Positions 23,570 to 35,897 of a stretch of 64,000 bases of DNA are shown in pieces (position 1 is the stretch's first letter; the number at the start of each line of letters is the position of its first letter). A program made the translations under genes and the position numbers. The notes beneath the pieces were generated by a model. The model ran no database searches and had not been told where the DNA came from. It saw only the letters and a program-made list of their open reading frames with translations. Source of the stretch: Chinchilla lanigera (Eukaryota; Chordata; Mammalia; Rodentia; Chinchillidae); NCBI RefSeq assembly GCF_000276665.1, contig NW_004955447.1:14053498-14117497 (forward strand), in the 5' to 3' direction.

Positions 23570-23870
23570 TGGTAGCTTTCCATCGCTGTCGGCAATATCT
23601 GAGAAAAGGTGTGCACACAGAGAACAGGCTGCCTGGCTCACGGTTTTGGAGGTTTCAGTCCATGGCTGATTGGCCCTGTTGCTTCTGAGCGTGTGTGGAG
23701 GCAACACAGCCACTTAGCCCGTGGCTGGGCCGCAAAAAGAAGAAAGGAAGTGGGAGGGACAGGGGTCACATTATGCCCTCCAAGGGCTCAGCCCCAGTGT
23801 CTGGAGGAGCTTCCCTGGGTCCAACCCCTTCAAGTTTCCACAGCCTCCCAATTTCACCGTGAGCAGCAGG
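23570..23870 (-). mobile_element. MaLR-type LTR
   Basis: 'ctggctcacggttttggagg', 'tttcagtccatggctgattg' and 'aagtttccacagcctcccaa' match an inverted MaLR LTR. Confidence 0.7.
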
Positions 23871-24119
23871 CCAGGCGTTTAACCTTTGGCGGACACTTGC
23901 GATCCTAAGTAGTGTTGCTTGCTTTTGCAGCTGAGATATGTTCACTTGAAACCCGAGAATTGAGAAAGCTCAGTCACTTGTTGGTTGGATCTTTCATTCT
24001 CGGGACCACCAGGCCCCACGGTTAGTTCTAAGGGGGTGGGAAGGCCCCTGTCAAAGGCTTATTCAGAAAGCCATGGGAACTGTAAGGGAGGTGAAGGTTG
24101 TGGGTCAGACCTCCTCTGG

Positions 24120-24330
24120 AATCCTGGCCCTGCTTCTGCTGAATTCTGTAAATCTGCGCAAGTGATTTAACCTCTCAGGGCCTCCCATTCCTTAGCTGTG
24201 CGCTGGAGTCCTAAGCGCAGACATTCATGGGATTCTTGTGAGAGCTCACTGAGGTACTGTATAGCAGAGCCTGCCCTGGGCCTGGTACGGAGTAAGCCCA
24301 GGCCGTGGTGGTAGAGGCAGTATTAGTGGT
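24120..24330 (+). repeat. MIR
   Basis: 'caagtgatttaacctctcag' plus 'agtaagcccaggc' near the 3' end. Confidence 0.7.
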
Positions 24331-25544
24331 AATATTTATTCTTATTAAAGAAAAACACATCACTGGGGAGGTAGGAAAAGCTGCAGGTGACACCTAGGAA
24401 GATTTTACGTAGAGTTTAACTTGCTAGCTTGCTTTCCTTGTGCTCCATTATTTTTAAAAATTACATCTCTTTGGAGCAATTGGGAAGTTCCCTCCCCTTT
24501 GCATTTATATCCTGCTGTGCTCCTAAAGACTGAAGCTTCAAAATTCATCTGAAGGCTACCCTCAACATTTTCACTCGCTGTGGAGTGCCAGGGCAATTAT
24601 TCTGTCAATTATCTGACTTTTTAAAGTGCACCTACCTTGAAGAACCTCTGCAAAGGAGGACCGCGTTAATGTGTAACACGGAGATAAGCAAAGCACCGCT
24701 CTTTTTTATTATTATTCTTTTTTCATGGCTGTTCAGCTGGAAAACCGAAATGGTTCTATTTGCATCTCATCAAGCAGTGTGGAAAAGTGGGAGGGAAATG
24801 GCTCCCACTAATGAAGTCCAGGACATGGGAAATCTTAGCAACACAAGTGCAACAAAGTGCCTGCAATTTGTTTAAAGAAATCACAGGACAATGTAAACCT
24901 GCTTGAAGAAATGATGATATTTAACAAGCTGGCCCAGAAGAATACTTTGACTTGAGCCGAGCAGACACGAGCTGCTTTTGTAGATGGCGTGGATGCGCTC
25001 ACCTGTGTAGATGGCGCCTCACCCAGGTGCACGGAACGGAAGGCTCAGGTCACAGAAAGGAGCACCTGCGGCAGGAGCACTGGTGACCCCCCCAGGAGTT
25101 CCTGGGTTGCAAGGGTGGGTGGGGCTGGACCTCTCGAGCCTAACTGTGTGACTGGGAACTTTCCCTTGTTAGAGAGGCCTCCTAGTTATTACCCAAGTGT
25201 GCTTCTGAGGCGCCCAGCGGTGCCGAGGGCTGTGTAGGCTCTGGGCTGGCCAGCCCTCCCTCCCTCCCTGGACACAGATCGAGCAGCGAGGTAAAGCCAG
25301 CTGTTCACATCTGCATGGAAACTGTAGATTTATATCACCGGCCCATCGCCAGTGTAAGGTGTCTTGTGAAAGGGGAGGAACAGAAATTAATAATCAGCAT
25401 TTACAGCTCCAGGAACTGTGTTCAAGGCTGAGAAGGAGAAATGAAAAACCCTGGATTTTTACCATTTTCCCATCAGCAACAAGCACTTCGCTTACACTGG
25501 TTAATAAATTTATTGAAGCATAATTTTAGGTTACCTACTGGCAC

Positions 25545-25700
25545 GGTTGCTGCGGGCCTGGGTTCTAGGACAGCTTGATTTTTTTAACCCCTGCTCTGCT
25601 TTGTATGACCTTGTGACTGTGGGCAAATCACTCAATCTTTCTGTGCCTCAGTTTTCTTCTCCGTTAAATGGGACACAGCATCGCACTCCCCCATGTTGAG
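25545..25700 (+). repeat. MIR
   Basis: 'gtgactgtgggcaaatcact' and 'tctgtgcctcagttttcttc' are MIR core. Confidence 0.8.
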
Positions 25701-25984
25701 GAGGTCACACAGGTGAGTGTCATGGTGCAGTCAGCAAGCAAACAGCACATCAGCCCTGGTGGGGGTTGGAGCCCAAGTCAGTGAAGGGAGAAACTGACAG
25801 GGAACAGCACATTAGTGGATGCGGTTGAAAAGAATCGTGAACATCATCTAGTCCAACTTCCTCCTCAGCCAGAGAGACAAATCCTGCGGCACTTGACAAT
25901 CACTCTTTTTGAAGTCATGACAGTCTTTGTTATACAGCGTCCCAGATGACATCCGTCACAAAATTTCCACAGGTCCGTGTGCCG

Positions 25985-26100
25985 CTGTCCCTCGCACTTG
26001 CAGATGGGTCAGTGGAGGCTCAGAGTGTAAAGTACCTTGTCCGCGCTCACCTAGGTTTGAACCTGGGCCTGTCTGAATCCAGAAATTACATTAACAACCC
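25985..26100 (-). repeat. MIR (inverted)
   Basis: 'ggctcagagtgtaaagtacc' and 'aggtttgaacctgggcctgt' match inverted MIR. Confidence 0.65.
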
Positions 26101-27396
26101 AGCAGTTCCTGCCCCTCACATTTTGAATTCAGCGAAAGCTGCGCACCAGCATCGGCGCTGGATCTGGAGCGCCAGAGGAGCTGTGTGTCCCGTCACTTCC
26201 TGGCCTTTGGGCTAAGATCAGGTGTCTTTCCCCTGATGAACGTGTGCAGCGGGAAGGCTGTTTTAATGTGGCTTTTGGCTTCCTGAAAGCAAATATATAA
26301 TATTCATGATTCCATGATTTATTCTGCTTTGGTTCTTCCATTTAAAGCACCGTATTTTAGAGCATCATATTTGCAAAAATACTTTAATCCTATTGATCTT
26401 GAATAAATCATTTCGCAATACAAATATGATTTGCTGTTTAAAAGACATGATCATATTAAGTAATGAAAGAAAGTCCCCTTTGGTTTTGATTAAAACCGTA
26501 AGTAAGATGAAGGGTAAATCTCTGGCCACTCTTGGCTATCGTTCATAACACACAACTGTATCTTTTCAAAATTGGTTTGTTCTTGGGTATCTTTAACTAC
26601 TGATGCTTTGTTATCTTGACCCTAAAATGTGGTCATTCTTTAATTGGGGTGCTTCTCTCTGGGGTAACTAAGATCCAGACTTCTCACCTGTGTGGGGCAT
26701 CATTTCAGGGAGGGAACATAGTGAAGAGGTGTTTCCCTGCCTGGACTTTTCTTCCTTTCTCGCCCGGATCGTCTTCTGTGTTGGTTTTCAGATCCAGTGC
26801 CATCCTCACTGCATTAGTTCTGCTCTTAACCTCTTCGGGGAACCCAGTACTGCAACGCTGATCCGACCGGTGCTGAACACCCTGGAGCCATCTGCTCCCA
26901 GTAACGCAGACCAGGACGGCGGGCTCCTTGGCCTCGCTAGGGCTGAGGGTGTAGCTCAGCGTGTGCGAGACCCTGAGTTCAATCTCTAGAAATGCAGAAA
27001 GTTAAAAAGAAATTAAAAATAAGAGCCTCCTTTATGCCAAGGGGGCTCCACAGTTAAATAATGAAGGCAGAGGAACAAGGAGAAGCCAAGGGAAGAACTT
27101 CCAGAACTGTTTTAGAGTGGCTCGTGGTACAGGCTTCGTGGCCGTGCTGTTTTTGTATCTCAGGTGAGAACTCCTCATCTTATGTGTTCTACGAGACACA
27201 TGTGTCAGGTCATGGCTCTCCAGAGTGGCTATGTTCTGTGAGCTCCAGGCCTCCTCCTACTTTTGACTGGGTGCCTCGGATCTCCGGCTCACAGACGGCC
27301 CTTAGCACTCTTCCACACCTGACACGGCCGGTGGCCAGTGTGAGCCTACCTTGTAAACCCTCAGAATTAGAACATATCCTATGTTGAATCTGTTCC

Positions 27397-27475
27397 TCTA
27401 GTGAAAATATCTGAGATATGTATATTAATAAATCTCAGATATTTTCACTAGATATTTTCTCAGATATTTTCACTA
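27397..27475. repeat. 21-bp perfect inverted repeat plus third copy
   Basis: Arms 27397-27417 and 27432-27452 are exact reverse complements (21 bases) around a 14-base loop. An 18-base direct copy of the right arm follows at 27458-27475. Not a coding or SINE structure. Confidence 0.9.
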
Positions 27476-27489
27476 AATTAGCTATATTC

Positions 27490-27785
27490 AAGCCCAGGTT
27501 CTCAGGGCTACTAAGGTATTTGCATATAGGGCCTTTGAGATGGGATTTGGTCATGGGGGTGGAGCCTTCATAGGTAGGATTAGTGCCCTTGTAAGAAGAA
27601 ACACAGAGAGGTGATATTGTCTCTCTACGATATGGGATGTGGCAGTAAAGCAGCTGTCTGCGGCCTTCACCAGCACCCACCATGCTGGCACCCTACCTTG
27701 GAGTTCCCAGCCTCCAGGGCACTGCGAGAGACATTCATCTGTTTAAGCCATCCCAAACTGTGGCGTCCCAGGCCGGCAAAAAGAT
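27490..27785 (+). mobile_element. Old LTR-like repeat (MaLR/MER type, tentative)
   Basis: 'ggtcatgggggtggagcctt', 'ggattagtgcccttgtaaga' and 'tcccagcctccag' to 'gtttaagccat' follow a common ancient mammalian LTR-like repeat. Family uncertain. Confidence 0.5.
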
Positions 27786-29698
27786 GCTTTGTATTGAGGA
27801 TTTTTATATAATATTTCTAATTCTCAGGTTAAAATGCTAAAAATGAAGAGATGCTCCTTCTTTTCAAGATGGGGCCCATTTGGAGGCAGGTCCGTGTTAC
27901 AGACAGGCGTGAGTGGGAAGGTGTACAGTCCCCCACTGGGATACACAGGTGGTGTCTTTGTGACCTGCCCGCGGCATTACTCTGCCTGCGTCCACCATGT
28001 TTTTCAGATGTGAAAATTATTTGGACTTTATTGTTGTCTTGTCGAATTCTCTTCAGCTTTTTTGGCTGCCACACGGACCTCTGCTCTCCTTTAGAGGCAG
28101 TTGGTTATTTTTTAAAACTGTACTTGCTTCACTGAAGCTCAGTGTGCTGTTTTGTGCTTACCTTGCAGAGATCTCATTAGAAAAGCACTTTAATATATTA
28201 CTTGGCAAGCAGACATCTGACAGTGTTCTGGTTCATTAGTCAGGAAACCTCCCAAGCCTGGAGGAATGGACATTCCTGTGTGGATGGGGAAGTTCCATCC
28301 CTTCATCAGAGTCCAAGGTTTATTTTAATACATTGTAGGGGAGGAGGAGGAGGAAGTGTCCTAAACCCAGCAAAAGGAAAATTACACTGATTAAGAAACC
28401 AAATGAAACATTCTCATAGAAGAAAGGCACTGCAGTTACCATTGTTTTATGGCATCTGCTGAGTTCTGTGAAGACAGAGCTCATGTTAGAGAGTGGCTCT
28501 CCTTCCCGGCCGGTTCGTTAGGCAGCCTTGCCCCAGATCACAGATTACATTTGGATGATCCTAATGAGGACAGACTCTTCAAAGCCGTACTCGGTTTACC
28601 ATGAATAAATGGATTCGAGTCTTATTTGTGAGGATTTCATTTCCAACTTGGAATTTGCAAACAGTCAAATTCTCTCAAAGTCCTGGTGCTCAGAGAAGGC
28701 CCTGAGTAATGGGATTGTTTGTTCTTAAAAGAAGACACCCTTTAGCGAAGCTCTGGGCTCAGAAATGTGACCGCTCCAGGCCCAGGCTGCCTGGATTTCC
28801 CACGTGACACTGTTTCTTGGGGAATTCCAGCCGGATTTCCTATCTGTCCTACAAAACATAGCCTGTCCCTGCGCGTGAAGTAGATAATGTTGTATTGTTT
28901 TCACACAGATTCTGCCAAATGAAGCACAGTTTAAATTCTTAAAGCAGCACCGGGCTTGGGTGCTGGTGACTGGTTTGGGTGGTGCTTTCATCTGAGAATT
29001 GTATCTTTTTTTTCTTCTAATCAAAAGACTTGAGCAGCAAGCTGAAAATGTGTTTTAAAAGAGAACTGGGTTGTTGGGAGGGGTAAATCGGGCAGCAGGC
29101 CAGGGCTGTATGGAACAGGGTCTTTGCCCCACCTGGCAGAGAAGACCAGGAAGGGAGGAGGTCAGAGCGACTTTAGCGCCTCCACCCTGCGCCGCCCCGC
29201 TCCCCCAGTGCAGCCGCGGGTGGGAGGAAAGGAGGTGAGGCCTGCAGTCCTCTCACATTCGCCTGAGGAGGTGGAACTCAGGAGCCAGGTGTGGCTGATT
29301 TCTACTCTTTAACACGTTCAGAGGCAGGGAGGGAGGCTTAGTCCTGGAGACCCAGGGCGCTACTCCCAAGAGGCCCCTTGGGTCTTACCTGGAGAGCTGG
29401 TCCTGTGATGTCGGGCAGCCCTGGGGCATCTTGAGGACCCTCCCCCTTGCCTCAGGGGGCTTTGGGGGGAGGGGGCTGTACAAGGCACAGCTCTGAAAGC
29501 CACTGTGGCTGACCTTCCTGGGCTCCCTGATTTCCTCCGCAGCCAGGCCCCCCATGGCAGCGGCAGTGTGGCTCCCTGAGGTCTGCGGGGAGCCTGAGGC
29601 TGGCCCCTTCTGCTGGGCTGGGCGCTGGGACTGTGAGAGCCTAACTGCTCAGCAGGGGCTGTCAGAGGATCCCCACCAGCCCCCTCAGGGAAGAAAGG

Positions 29699-29699
<1 letters not shown>

Positions 29700-29747
<48 letters not shown>
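29700..29747 (+). repeat. (GT)n microsatellite
   Basis: About 23 GT dinucleotides. This produces the artificial Cys-Val and His-Thr repeats in the overlapping frames. Confidence 0.98.
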
Positions 29748-30006
29748 GCACCCAGTTTACAGGGGCCAGGGTTGCCTGCTCTAAGTCTGAGTGGTCTAGA
29801 GCAAGCCATACTGCCAGGCTGCGGGGACCCATTGTCAGGACGGGGAAGGAGGGAAGCAGGCAGGCAGAGAGCAGGCTCGTGGGCCTCCAGCTTCCTGTGC
29901 ATCCCCGCCTCATACCTGCAGGTGCTCAGGACAAGCGCTCGGTGACAGTGCAGCAGCACCTCTGTCCTAAGGCCACGGCAGGAGGACTGTTTGTGAAAAC
30001 CAAGCT

Positions 30007-30200
30007 GGTGCCGGGAGAGTGGTGCCTGCCTGTAACCCCCCCACGCCAGGAGGCTGAGGCAACAGGATCGAAAGTTCAAGCCCAGCCTGGGCAGCTGAGC
30101 AATTTAGGGAGACCCTGTCTGAAAACGAAAAATACCAGAAAGGGAGTGGAAACGTAGCTCAGCGCGGAAGCCCTGGGGCAATCCCCATACTGAAAAACAA
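30007..30200 (+). repeat. B1 (30007-30130) plus ID (30143-30200)
   Basis: Degenerate B1 with 'gggagaccctgtctgaaaac' end, then a shortened ID ending 'ggcaatccccatactg'. Confidence 0.7.
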
Positions 30201-30700
30201 AACACAAATAACCTAGTATTTCGGATCCCCAACGCGGCGAAATCTGGCTGCGGTAGGACCGACAGTGACACATCCGTGGCCATCAGTTTGGAGCAAAAAA
30301 TACTTCGCCACAGTCCATGCCGGCGCACACGTCCTCCAGCCGGGCTTCACCACCACCGCACACAGGCGCACGCCAGCCCCTCCGGCGTCACGAACCTGAG
30401 GGCCGGACGTGTGCAATGTGTGCCGCGGCTCACACCCGCCAGCGACCGGCCGCTTCCTCAGCGGCGTTTCACGCGTTATTTGATGCACTGAAATGCGTGC
30501 GCTGCGCTCAGCTGCACAGCGCTGAGCGTGAGTTTTCCCGTGGGTCCAGAGCCCGTACGTGGGGCGTCCCCGGTGCCGGCCTCCCCCAGCTGGAGAGCTG
30601 GCTTAACAAAGGCCTTCTTATCGAGGCGTCTGGGTTTGCACTCTGAGTGTTGCCTTGGGAAGGACGAGGGCCCAGGCCTGCAGTCAGCGCTTGAGAGCGC
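30200..30700. other. CpG-rich unique stretch
   Basis: High CpG density with no recognised gene or repeat. The several short open frames reflect composition. Confidence 0.4.
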
Positions 30701-31215
30701 CCACCTCCTTTCACTGGAGGACGACTTGGGACCGAACTCTCCACCCCAAACTAATCCTTTTAAAGGGTTTGCACTTTCCCTCTGTTCCCAGAGGGATTTG
30801 TTAAATGTGACTTTCAGCGGGAAACGTACTTTCCTGATTCGTTAGCCTTAGTGGAAATGCATAGATAAACACAATCTGTGTTCATGTAATGAGACAATTG
30901 ACTTTTTTTTTTTTATAGTTACAGAGTTGAGTAGACCAAATAAACAGAGATGGAAACATTCCATCCAACATGAAACAGCACTCTTGGGTTTTTGTTTTTA
31001 TTTAAACCAACCTCTTTCTCTAAAACAACTCTGCGACTAGGACAGCACTGCACAGAGGCGCGCCCACACCGGCGGGGATGCTGCCCGCCGGGGGGAGGAT
31101 TGTGGAAGAGGGAGGGAACGACCCCGCTGTCCCCTAGGAACCTGATAGCCCCAGTGCCGAGGCTGCACCCAGCCTCTGTGTTGTTTTTGTTTTGTTTTGG
31201 TTTGGGTGTTGGTTT

Positions 31216-31298
31216 CTTTCCCCGGTACCGGGAATCGAACTCACAACCTCGCGCTTGCCAGGCAGGCGCTGTGCCGCTGAGCTAAATCCCCCGTCCCT
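31216..31298 (-). repeat. ID SINE
   Basis: 'ggtaccgggaatcgaactca' to 'gagctaaatcccccgtccc'. Flanked by 'cctcagcctctgtgttg'-like repeats ('cagcctctgtgttgt' at ~31171 and ~31300), a target-site duplication. Confidence 0.85.
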
Positions 31299-31424
31299 CA
31301 GCCTCTGTGTTGTGAGGAGTCCTGAACAGCGTAGAGTGACGGAAACCTCAGACTGTCGCCATGTCCACCAGGACCATTGCCCGGAGCCCCGCCCCCGTGG
31401 ACCCCCCACCACAGATGCCCGAGT

Positions 31425-31645
31425 CCCTCGTAAGAAATGGCGTGGTTTTTACATAACCTGCGCGGTTCTCCCGTGTACTTTAAGCCCTCTAGGTGACTTC
31501 TGCTGCCCAACGCACTATACGTGCAGGGTCGGCAGTTGATACACTGTGCATGTTCAGTACCGATGCAGTTTCTTCCCTAGTATTTTTATCTTTGGTTGAC
31601 TCTATAACGGTGGGACCTCAGCGTAGGGAGGGCTGGCTGTGACGG
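31425..31645 (+). mobile_element. Tigger-like non-autonomous DNA transposon
   Basis: 'aaatggcgtggtttttacat', 'aacctgcgcggttctcccgt' and 'gtgcatgttcagtaccgatg' follow the known text of an ancient Tigger-class element in order. Confidence 0.55.
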
Positions 31646-31814
31646 AAGCCCCACGGCAGCTGCTGTATGGCTCTGCCTATCTGTCGTCTCTGTTCTTGCC
31701 CGTGCTCCTCCGACCCCACAAGTGGCCCAGACGCCAAATGGGCAATCAGACTGCCCGGCAGTTTGAATGTCTTTTGTGCGTGTCTGAGTGAGACCCTGTC
31801 TGTACACCCAGGAG

Positions 31815-32045
31815 GGGCCGGGTATGTAACTCGGCACCAGAGCACCTGCCTGGCAAGTGCAAGGTCCTGAGTTTGATTCTGGTACCTGCCCCTCCCAAAA
31901 ATCCAGAAGGAATGGCCGGGCATTGTGGCACATGCCTGTAATCCCAGCACTCAGGAGGCTGAGGTGGGAGGCTGAGGCAGGAGGATCCCCTGGAGTTCAA
32001 GGCCAGCCTGAACTGCATAGTGAAACTCAGTCTCAAAAAAGACCT
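31815..32045 (+). repeat. ID (31815-31895) followed by B1 (31910-32042)
   Basis: The B1 has a small tandem duplication of 'gaggctgaggtgggaggctg'. Confidence 0.8.
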
Positions 32046-32084
32046 AAATAAATAAATGCAGAAGGGGTATAGGTGAGGCCGGAG

Positions 32085-32368
32085 TCTTGGTTATTCACCC
32101 ACAACTCTGAGGAAGAAAGGTTTATTTGGGCTCAGCTGGTAGAGGCTTCAAGCTAGTCTGCTGGCTGCAAGGCGGGCAGCAGGCGAAGAAGAGATGGAGG
32201 GAGCAGGACCCTTCCCGGCCACGCCCCCGGGACACCTCCCCCACCAGCCCCCCCAACCTGGCATTTAGCTGTGAGCTCATCCTAGACTAATCCACTGAAG
32301 AGCATCTGCCCCTGTGACCCAGCTGCACATGAAGCTTTGGGGGACATTCAGATATAAACCCTAGAGCC
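32085..32368 (-). mobile_element. MaLR-type LTR
   Basis: 'gaaaggtttatttgggctca' to 'gggggacattcagatataaa' is an inverted MaLR LTR. Confidence 0.7.
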
Positions 32369-32523
32369 TGCGAGGGAAGCTGGGGGCCCTGCCCCGTGCT
32401 CAGTTCCCGCAGCCCCCTCCCCAGCATCTGGGTAAAGGCTCAGAGCATTTCTCCAGTCTGCACCTAAGGGGCTCCCTTGGAGCTTTGGCATTCCTCCCAC
32501 ATCCTGCAGAGGCACCTGTACCC

Positions 32524-32645
32524 CAGCTGGACATGGTGCACACACCTGTAATCCAGCACTAGGGAGGCTGAGGCAGGAGGATCGCTGTGACTTTGAGGCC
32601 AGCCTGGGCTACATAGCAAGATCCTGTCTCAAAAAAAAAAAAAAG
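32524..32645 (+). repeat. B1 SINE with A-tail
   Basis: 'agctggacatggtgcacaca' to a pure A-tail. The interval 32700-33450 after it is GC-rich unique sequence with no recognised gene. Confidence 0.85.
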
Positions 32646-33499
32646 AAAATGAAGTGCCGGTACCAGAGTAGCCATTGAAAGCTCACAGAATTATTTTTTT
32701 TTAATGTAGAAAAATAGCAGATTAAGGAAGGATTGGAGAGAGAGCATGCTGTTTGTCATCCGTGAGGGCCCTGGCACATGTGCTGAGTGCTGCAGGGTTC
32801 GCCCCTCTCCCCTTGTCCCGAGAGCCCCGCTCCCTTCCCTTCCCGTGTCGCCTTCAGCTAATCCCCCTCCCAGTGTTCTGCACGGCAGCTCCAGCCGTCC
32901 CTCGGCCCTTTCACTTCCGGCCTTGCTGCTTCCCACGGGAGGAGGAGGAGGAACAGGAGTAAGATTGCCCCTGACGTGTGGGGGAATGAGGAGAAAGCCC
33001 TTCATCCCCTCTCCTCCGCCTCCTGCTGTGCGGCCCTTCTCCGTGCCAGCTGGGGCCTGTGGCCGGCTCCCTCCTCACGGGTCTGTGCAGCGGAAGTGAT
33101 GACGAAGCGCTGACGTCAGTGCTGCGGTGGGACTTAGGTTTTCAAAGGCTCGGGTATTTTCCTCCAAAGTCCACTTCTTTGGCCCTTCAGGCTTCTCCAG
33201 ATCACGATTCCCACAGCTCTTGGGACTGAATAACCCTCTCCTCCTGATCGGTTTCTACAACACCCACCTCCTTCCTCACCCTGTCAGCTCTCCAAAGAGA
33301 AGGGCGCGGCGTCCTCATTTTTTATGAGAACAAGTCGTCGTTTCCAGGGGTGTTTGTAAGGTAGGACACTCGGTGGTCTCCCGGAGAAATGCTAGAGTGT
33401 CACAAAAAATGCTTCAAATCTTACAATAAGGTTTTCTTGATTTTTTTTTTTGTGTGTGTGTGTGCGCGTTTTCATTTTTTGGTTTTGGTTTTGTTTTGT

Positions 33500-33640
33500 C
33501 TGAGACACGGTTTCACTATGCAGTTCAGGCTGGCCTTGAGCTCGCTTGGTAGCCCAGGGTGGTCTCAAACTTGCAACAATCCTCCTGCCTCAGCCTCTTG
33601 AGTGGTGGGATTACAGGTGTTCGCCACCACGCCTGGCTAC
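33500..33640 (-). repeat. B1 with internal duplication
   Basis: 'gagacacggtttcactatgc' to 'gttcgccaccacgcctggct'. Confidence 0.85.
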
Positions 33641-33779
33641 GATAAGGTCATTTTAGTATGACTCATATTTGTACTTATGGTGGCAAAACACAGCGTAGAC
33701 CCCACACACAGCGTAGACCCCCCTCACAGTGTGCCGCATGCGGTGCGGTGCTGTAAGCCAGAGTCCCGGATGTTCCCGT

Positions 33780-33950
33780 CATGCAGGCCCACTGCACAGC
33801 AGGGCCAATTCCCCAGCCCGGCACGGGCGGCCACCTTCCCTCCGTCTACATCCGGGCCTCACAGGTGGGAGACTTTACAGTGCTTGCTCTTCTTCGGCCT
33901 ATTTGTCTTAGCATAAAGTCCTCCGGTCCAATCGCACTCAAAGTGTGAAC
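33780..33950 (-). repeat. L1 3' region fragment (weak)
   Basis: 'atttgtcttagcataaagtc' and 'ctccggtccaatcgcac' resemble inverted L1 3' UTR. Unique GC-rich sequence surrounds it. Confidence 0.35.
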
Positions 33951-35089
33951 AGAGGACTAAGAAGAGGAACCCTCCACCTCCTCCGTGAGGCGTGGGCTAC
34001 AGGTGCTCACGGCGGGGCTTAGGCCCGGGGAGCCCGAGAGATACCGGTCAGATCTCCTCTGCACCATGGGAAGATACCAGAAAAGACTGCGGATGGCCGC
34101 GGAGACCTGCGGGAACAGCCCTGGAGGAGACGTTGTCAGCCGTCTCCCGGGCCTCCAGCCTTTATGGCCCCAAATCGATAGACCCCCATCTGGGAGGGTC
34201 TTGGGTCAGTCTGTGTTGTTGAAGCTTCCCTTGGCTTTTTGTGTTTTCATTTTACCCTAATCCTTGGGGAGTGGGCTCTGTGACGTAAAACAAACAAAAA
34301 CAGCCGTCCTTGTCCCAAAGAGATCAGCATTATGAAAGTAGAACTCTAGCTGGGGCGAGGGAAAGTTGAAGGATGTTGTGTGAGTTATTCAGTGGTACAT
34401 TATTAACTAGCCCAAAACTCTAGTCTAAAGGGCAGTAAATACTATCTCAGTTTCACAAATTTGGGGGCAGCTTAGCGCCCCAGCCTCTCGTGCAGCTGTA
34501 GTCAAGCAGTCTGCCGGGACACGGTCGGCCTGCACAGCGGCTCCCTGCTGTGGCCCTTGTCCAGAGGCCCTGGTCTCCCCTCGGAGACGCCCCTTGCCCG
34601 AGTGGGCATCTGACCACGTGGCAGCTGCGTGCACCCAGAGCAGGGCGTCAGGAAGCAGCGGGAAGGAGGCCGCAGTGCCCTTCAGGACGTGGTCTCAGAA
34701 CTCACACATCATGGCTTCCACCAGGGCCTGTTCATGCCGGTCACTGCAACAGGTCACTCAGTCCAGGCCACACTCGCCGGCTCCACCCAACCAAAGGACA
34801 GGGTTGATAGAGGGCCTGAGAGGCCAGCGCAGCAGGAGGGGGAGCAGGACCCGGCCGGCTGCTCTCCGACGCCCGAGGACAGAGAGGGCCTGTGCGTGAG
34901 CGGGAGCAGAAACTTCGGGGTGAGTGGGGCCACAGTGGGGCCGGAAGCTGGGAACCACGGGCCATTCAGCCCGGAGAGTCCGCTGAGAGCCAGGACCTGC
35001 AGCAGAGAAGCATCCAGCAACCTGCTCTGGGTGTTCACCCAGAAGCTTTGCCACTGGTGTGTCAAGGAGATCTCTGTCCTCTTATATCA

Positions 35090-35460
35090 GCGTGGCGCCA
35101 TCCACAAAAGCCAAGTGGATGAATGTATGAGGAATACACAGGGTAACACTCCTCAGCCTTAGCAAAAGAAGGAAATCTTACCACGGGGAACGACATCGAT
35201 GGAGTTGCACAACGTTATACTAAGTGAAATACGCCAGCCGCACAAACATAAGTGCAGCCTGTTTGCACTCACTGGCAGAATCCGGAACAGCGGCACTCAG
35301 GCGAGGAGTAGAATAATGGCTACTGGGGGCTGGAGGGGTGGAATCACCAAGAGACTGTGCTCACCCTAGGAAAGTCGGCGTTTGAAATGATGGGTACGTT
35401 AAGTGGCTTGGTGATTCTGCATCGTATTCACAGATGATAATGTTGCTTTAAAACACACAG
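35090..35460 (+). repeat. L1 3' end fragment
   Basis: 'aagccaagtggatgaatgta', 'actaagtgaaatacgccagc' and 'aatggctactgggggctgga' are ordered L1 3' text. Confidence 0.75.
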
Positions 35461-35756
35461 GAAGGATGCGGCTCGGGGAAAGATATGTGGGATTTCCGGA
35501 GCTGCAGGACTGCGGGGGAGGCTTCTAGGAGGGCCGTGCCCTTGATCCGGGAACCAGAGTGAAGGCTGCGCAGAGCCAGGGTCCCTTCTCTCCCGGAAAT
35601 GCTCCTCCAGCTCCACAGGGAGCTGCGCTGGACCCGAGTCCACAGTTGTGTGAGGGGAAGGCGTGCAGTCATGTGGGACACCTGCCCCTGGAGCTGCCCC
35701 GCAGAAGGTGCTCCCCTCTTGGTACTCTCGGACTCCTCCCTTGAGTGAGGCTTTGC

Positions 35757-35897
35757 TGGCTGGGCATGGCGGTGCACAGCTGTCATTTCAGCAGGTGGGA
35801 GGCTGAGCAGAAGGATCTCGAGTTCAGGGTCTGGGCAACACAGCAAGTTCAACGCTGGCCTAGACCTGGACAACATAGGAAGAGCCTGTTGCAAAAA
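35757..35897 (+). repeat. Old B1
   Basis: 'gctgggcatggcggtgcaca' with a duplicated, diverged middle. Confidence 0.7.

Larger units (their letters stand above)
22277..29700. other. SINE-poor stretch of IGFBP7 intron 1
   Basis: In about 7.4 kb there is no B1 and only one decayed ID-like unit (26938-26990). MIRs, one MaLR LTR and one older repeat are the only other repeats seen. Elsewhere in the window young SINEs occur roughly every kilobase. The interval has no recognised exon. The unique parts 24405-24970, 26230-26640 and 28390-29080 look enhancer-like in composition. Confidence 0.5.

Noticed and set aside
29360..30079. 239-codon - strand frame
   Set aside because: It crosses the (GT)n microsatellite, giving a His-Thr repeat, lies in GC-rich sequence and overlaps several other frames. 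No domain or splice structure supports it.
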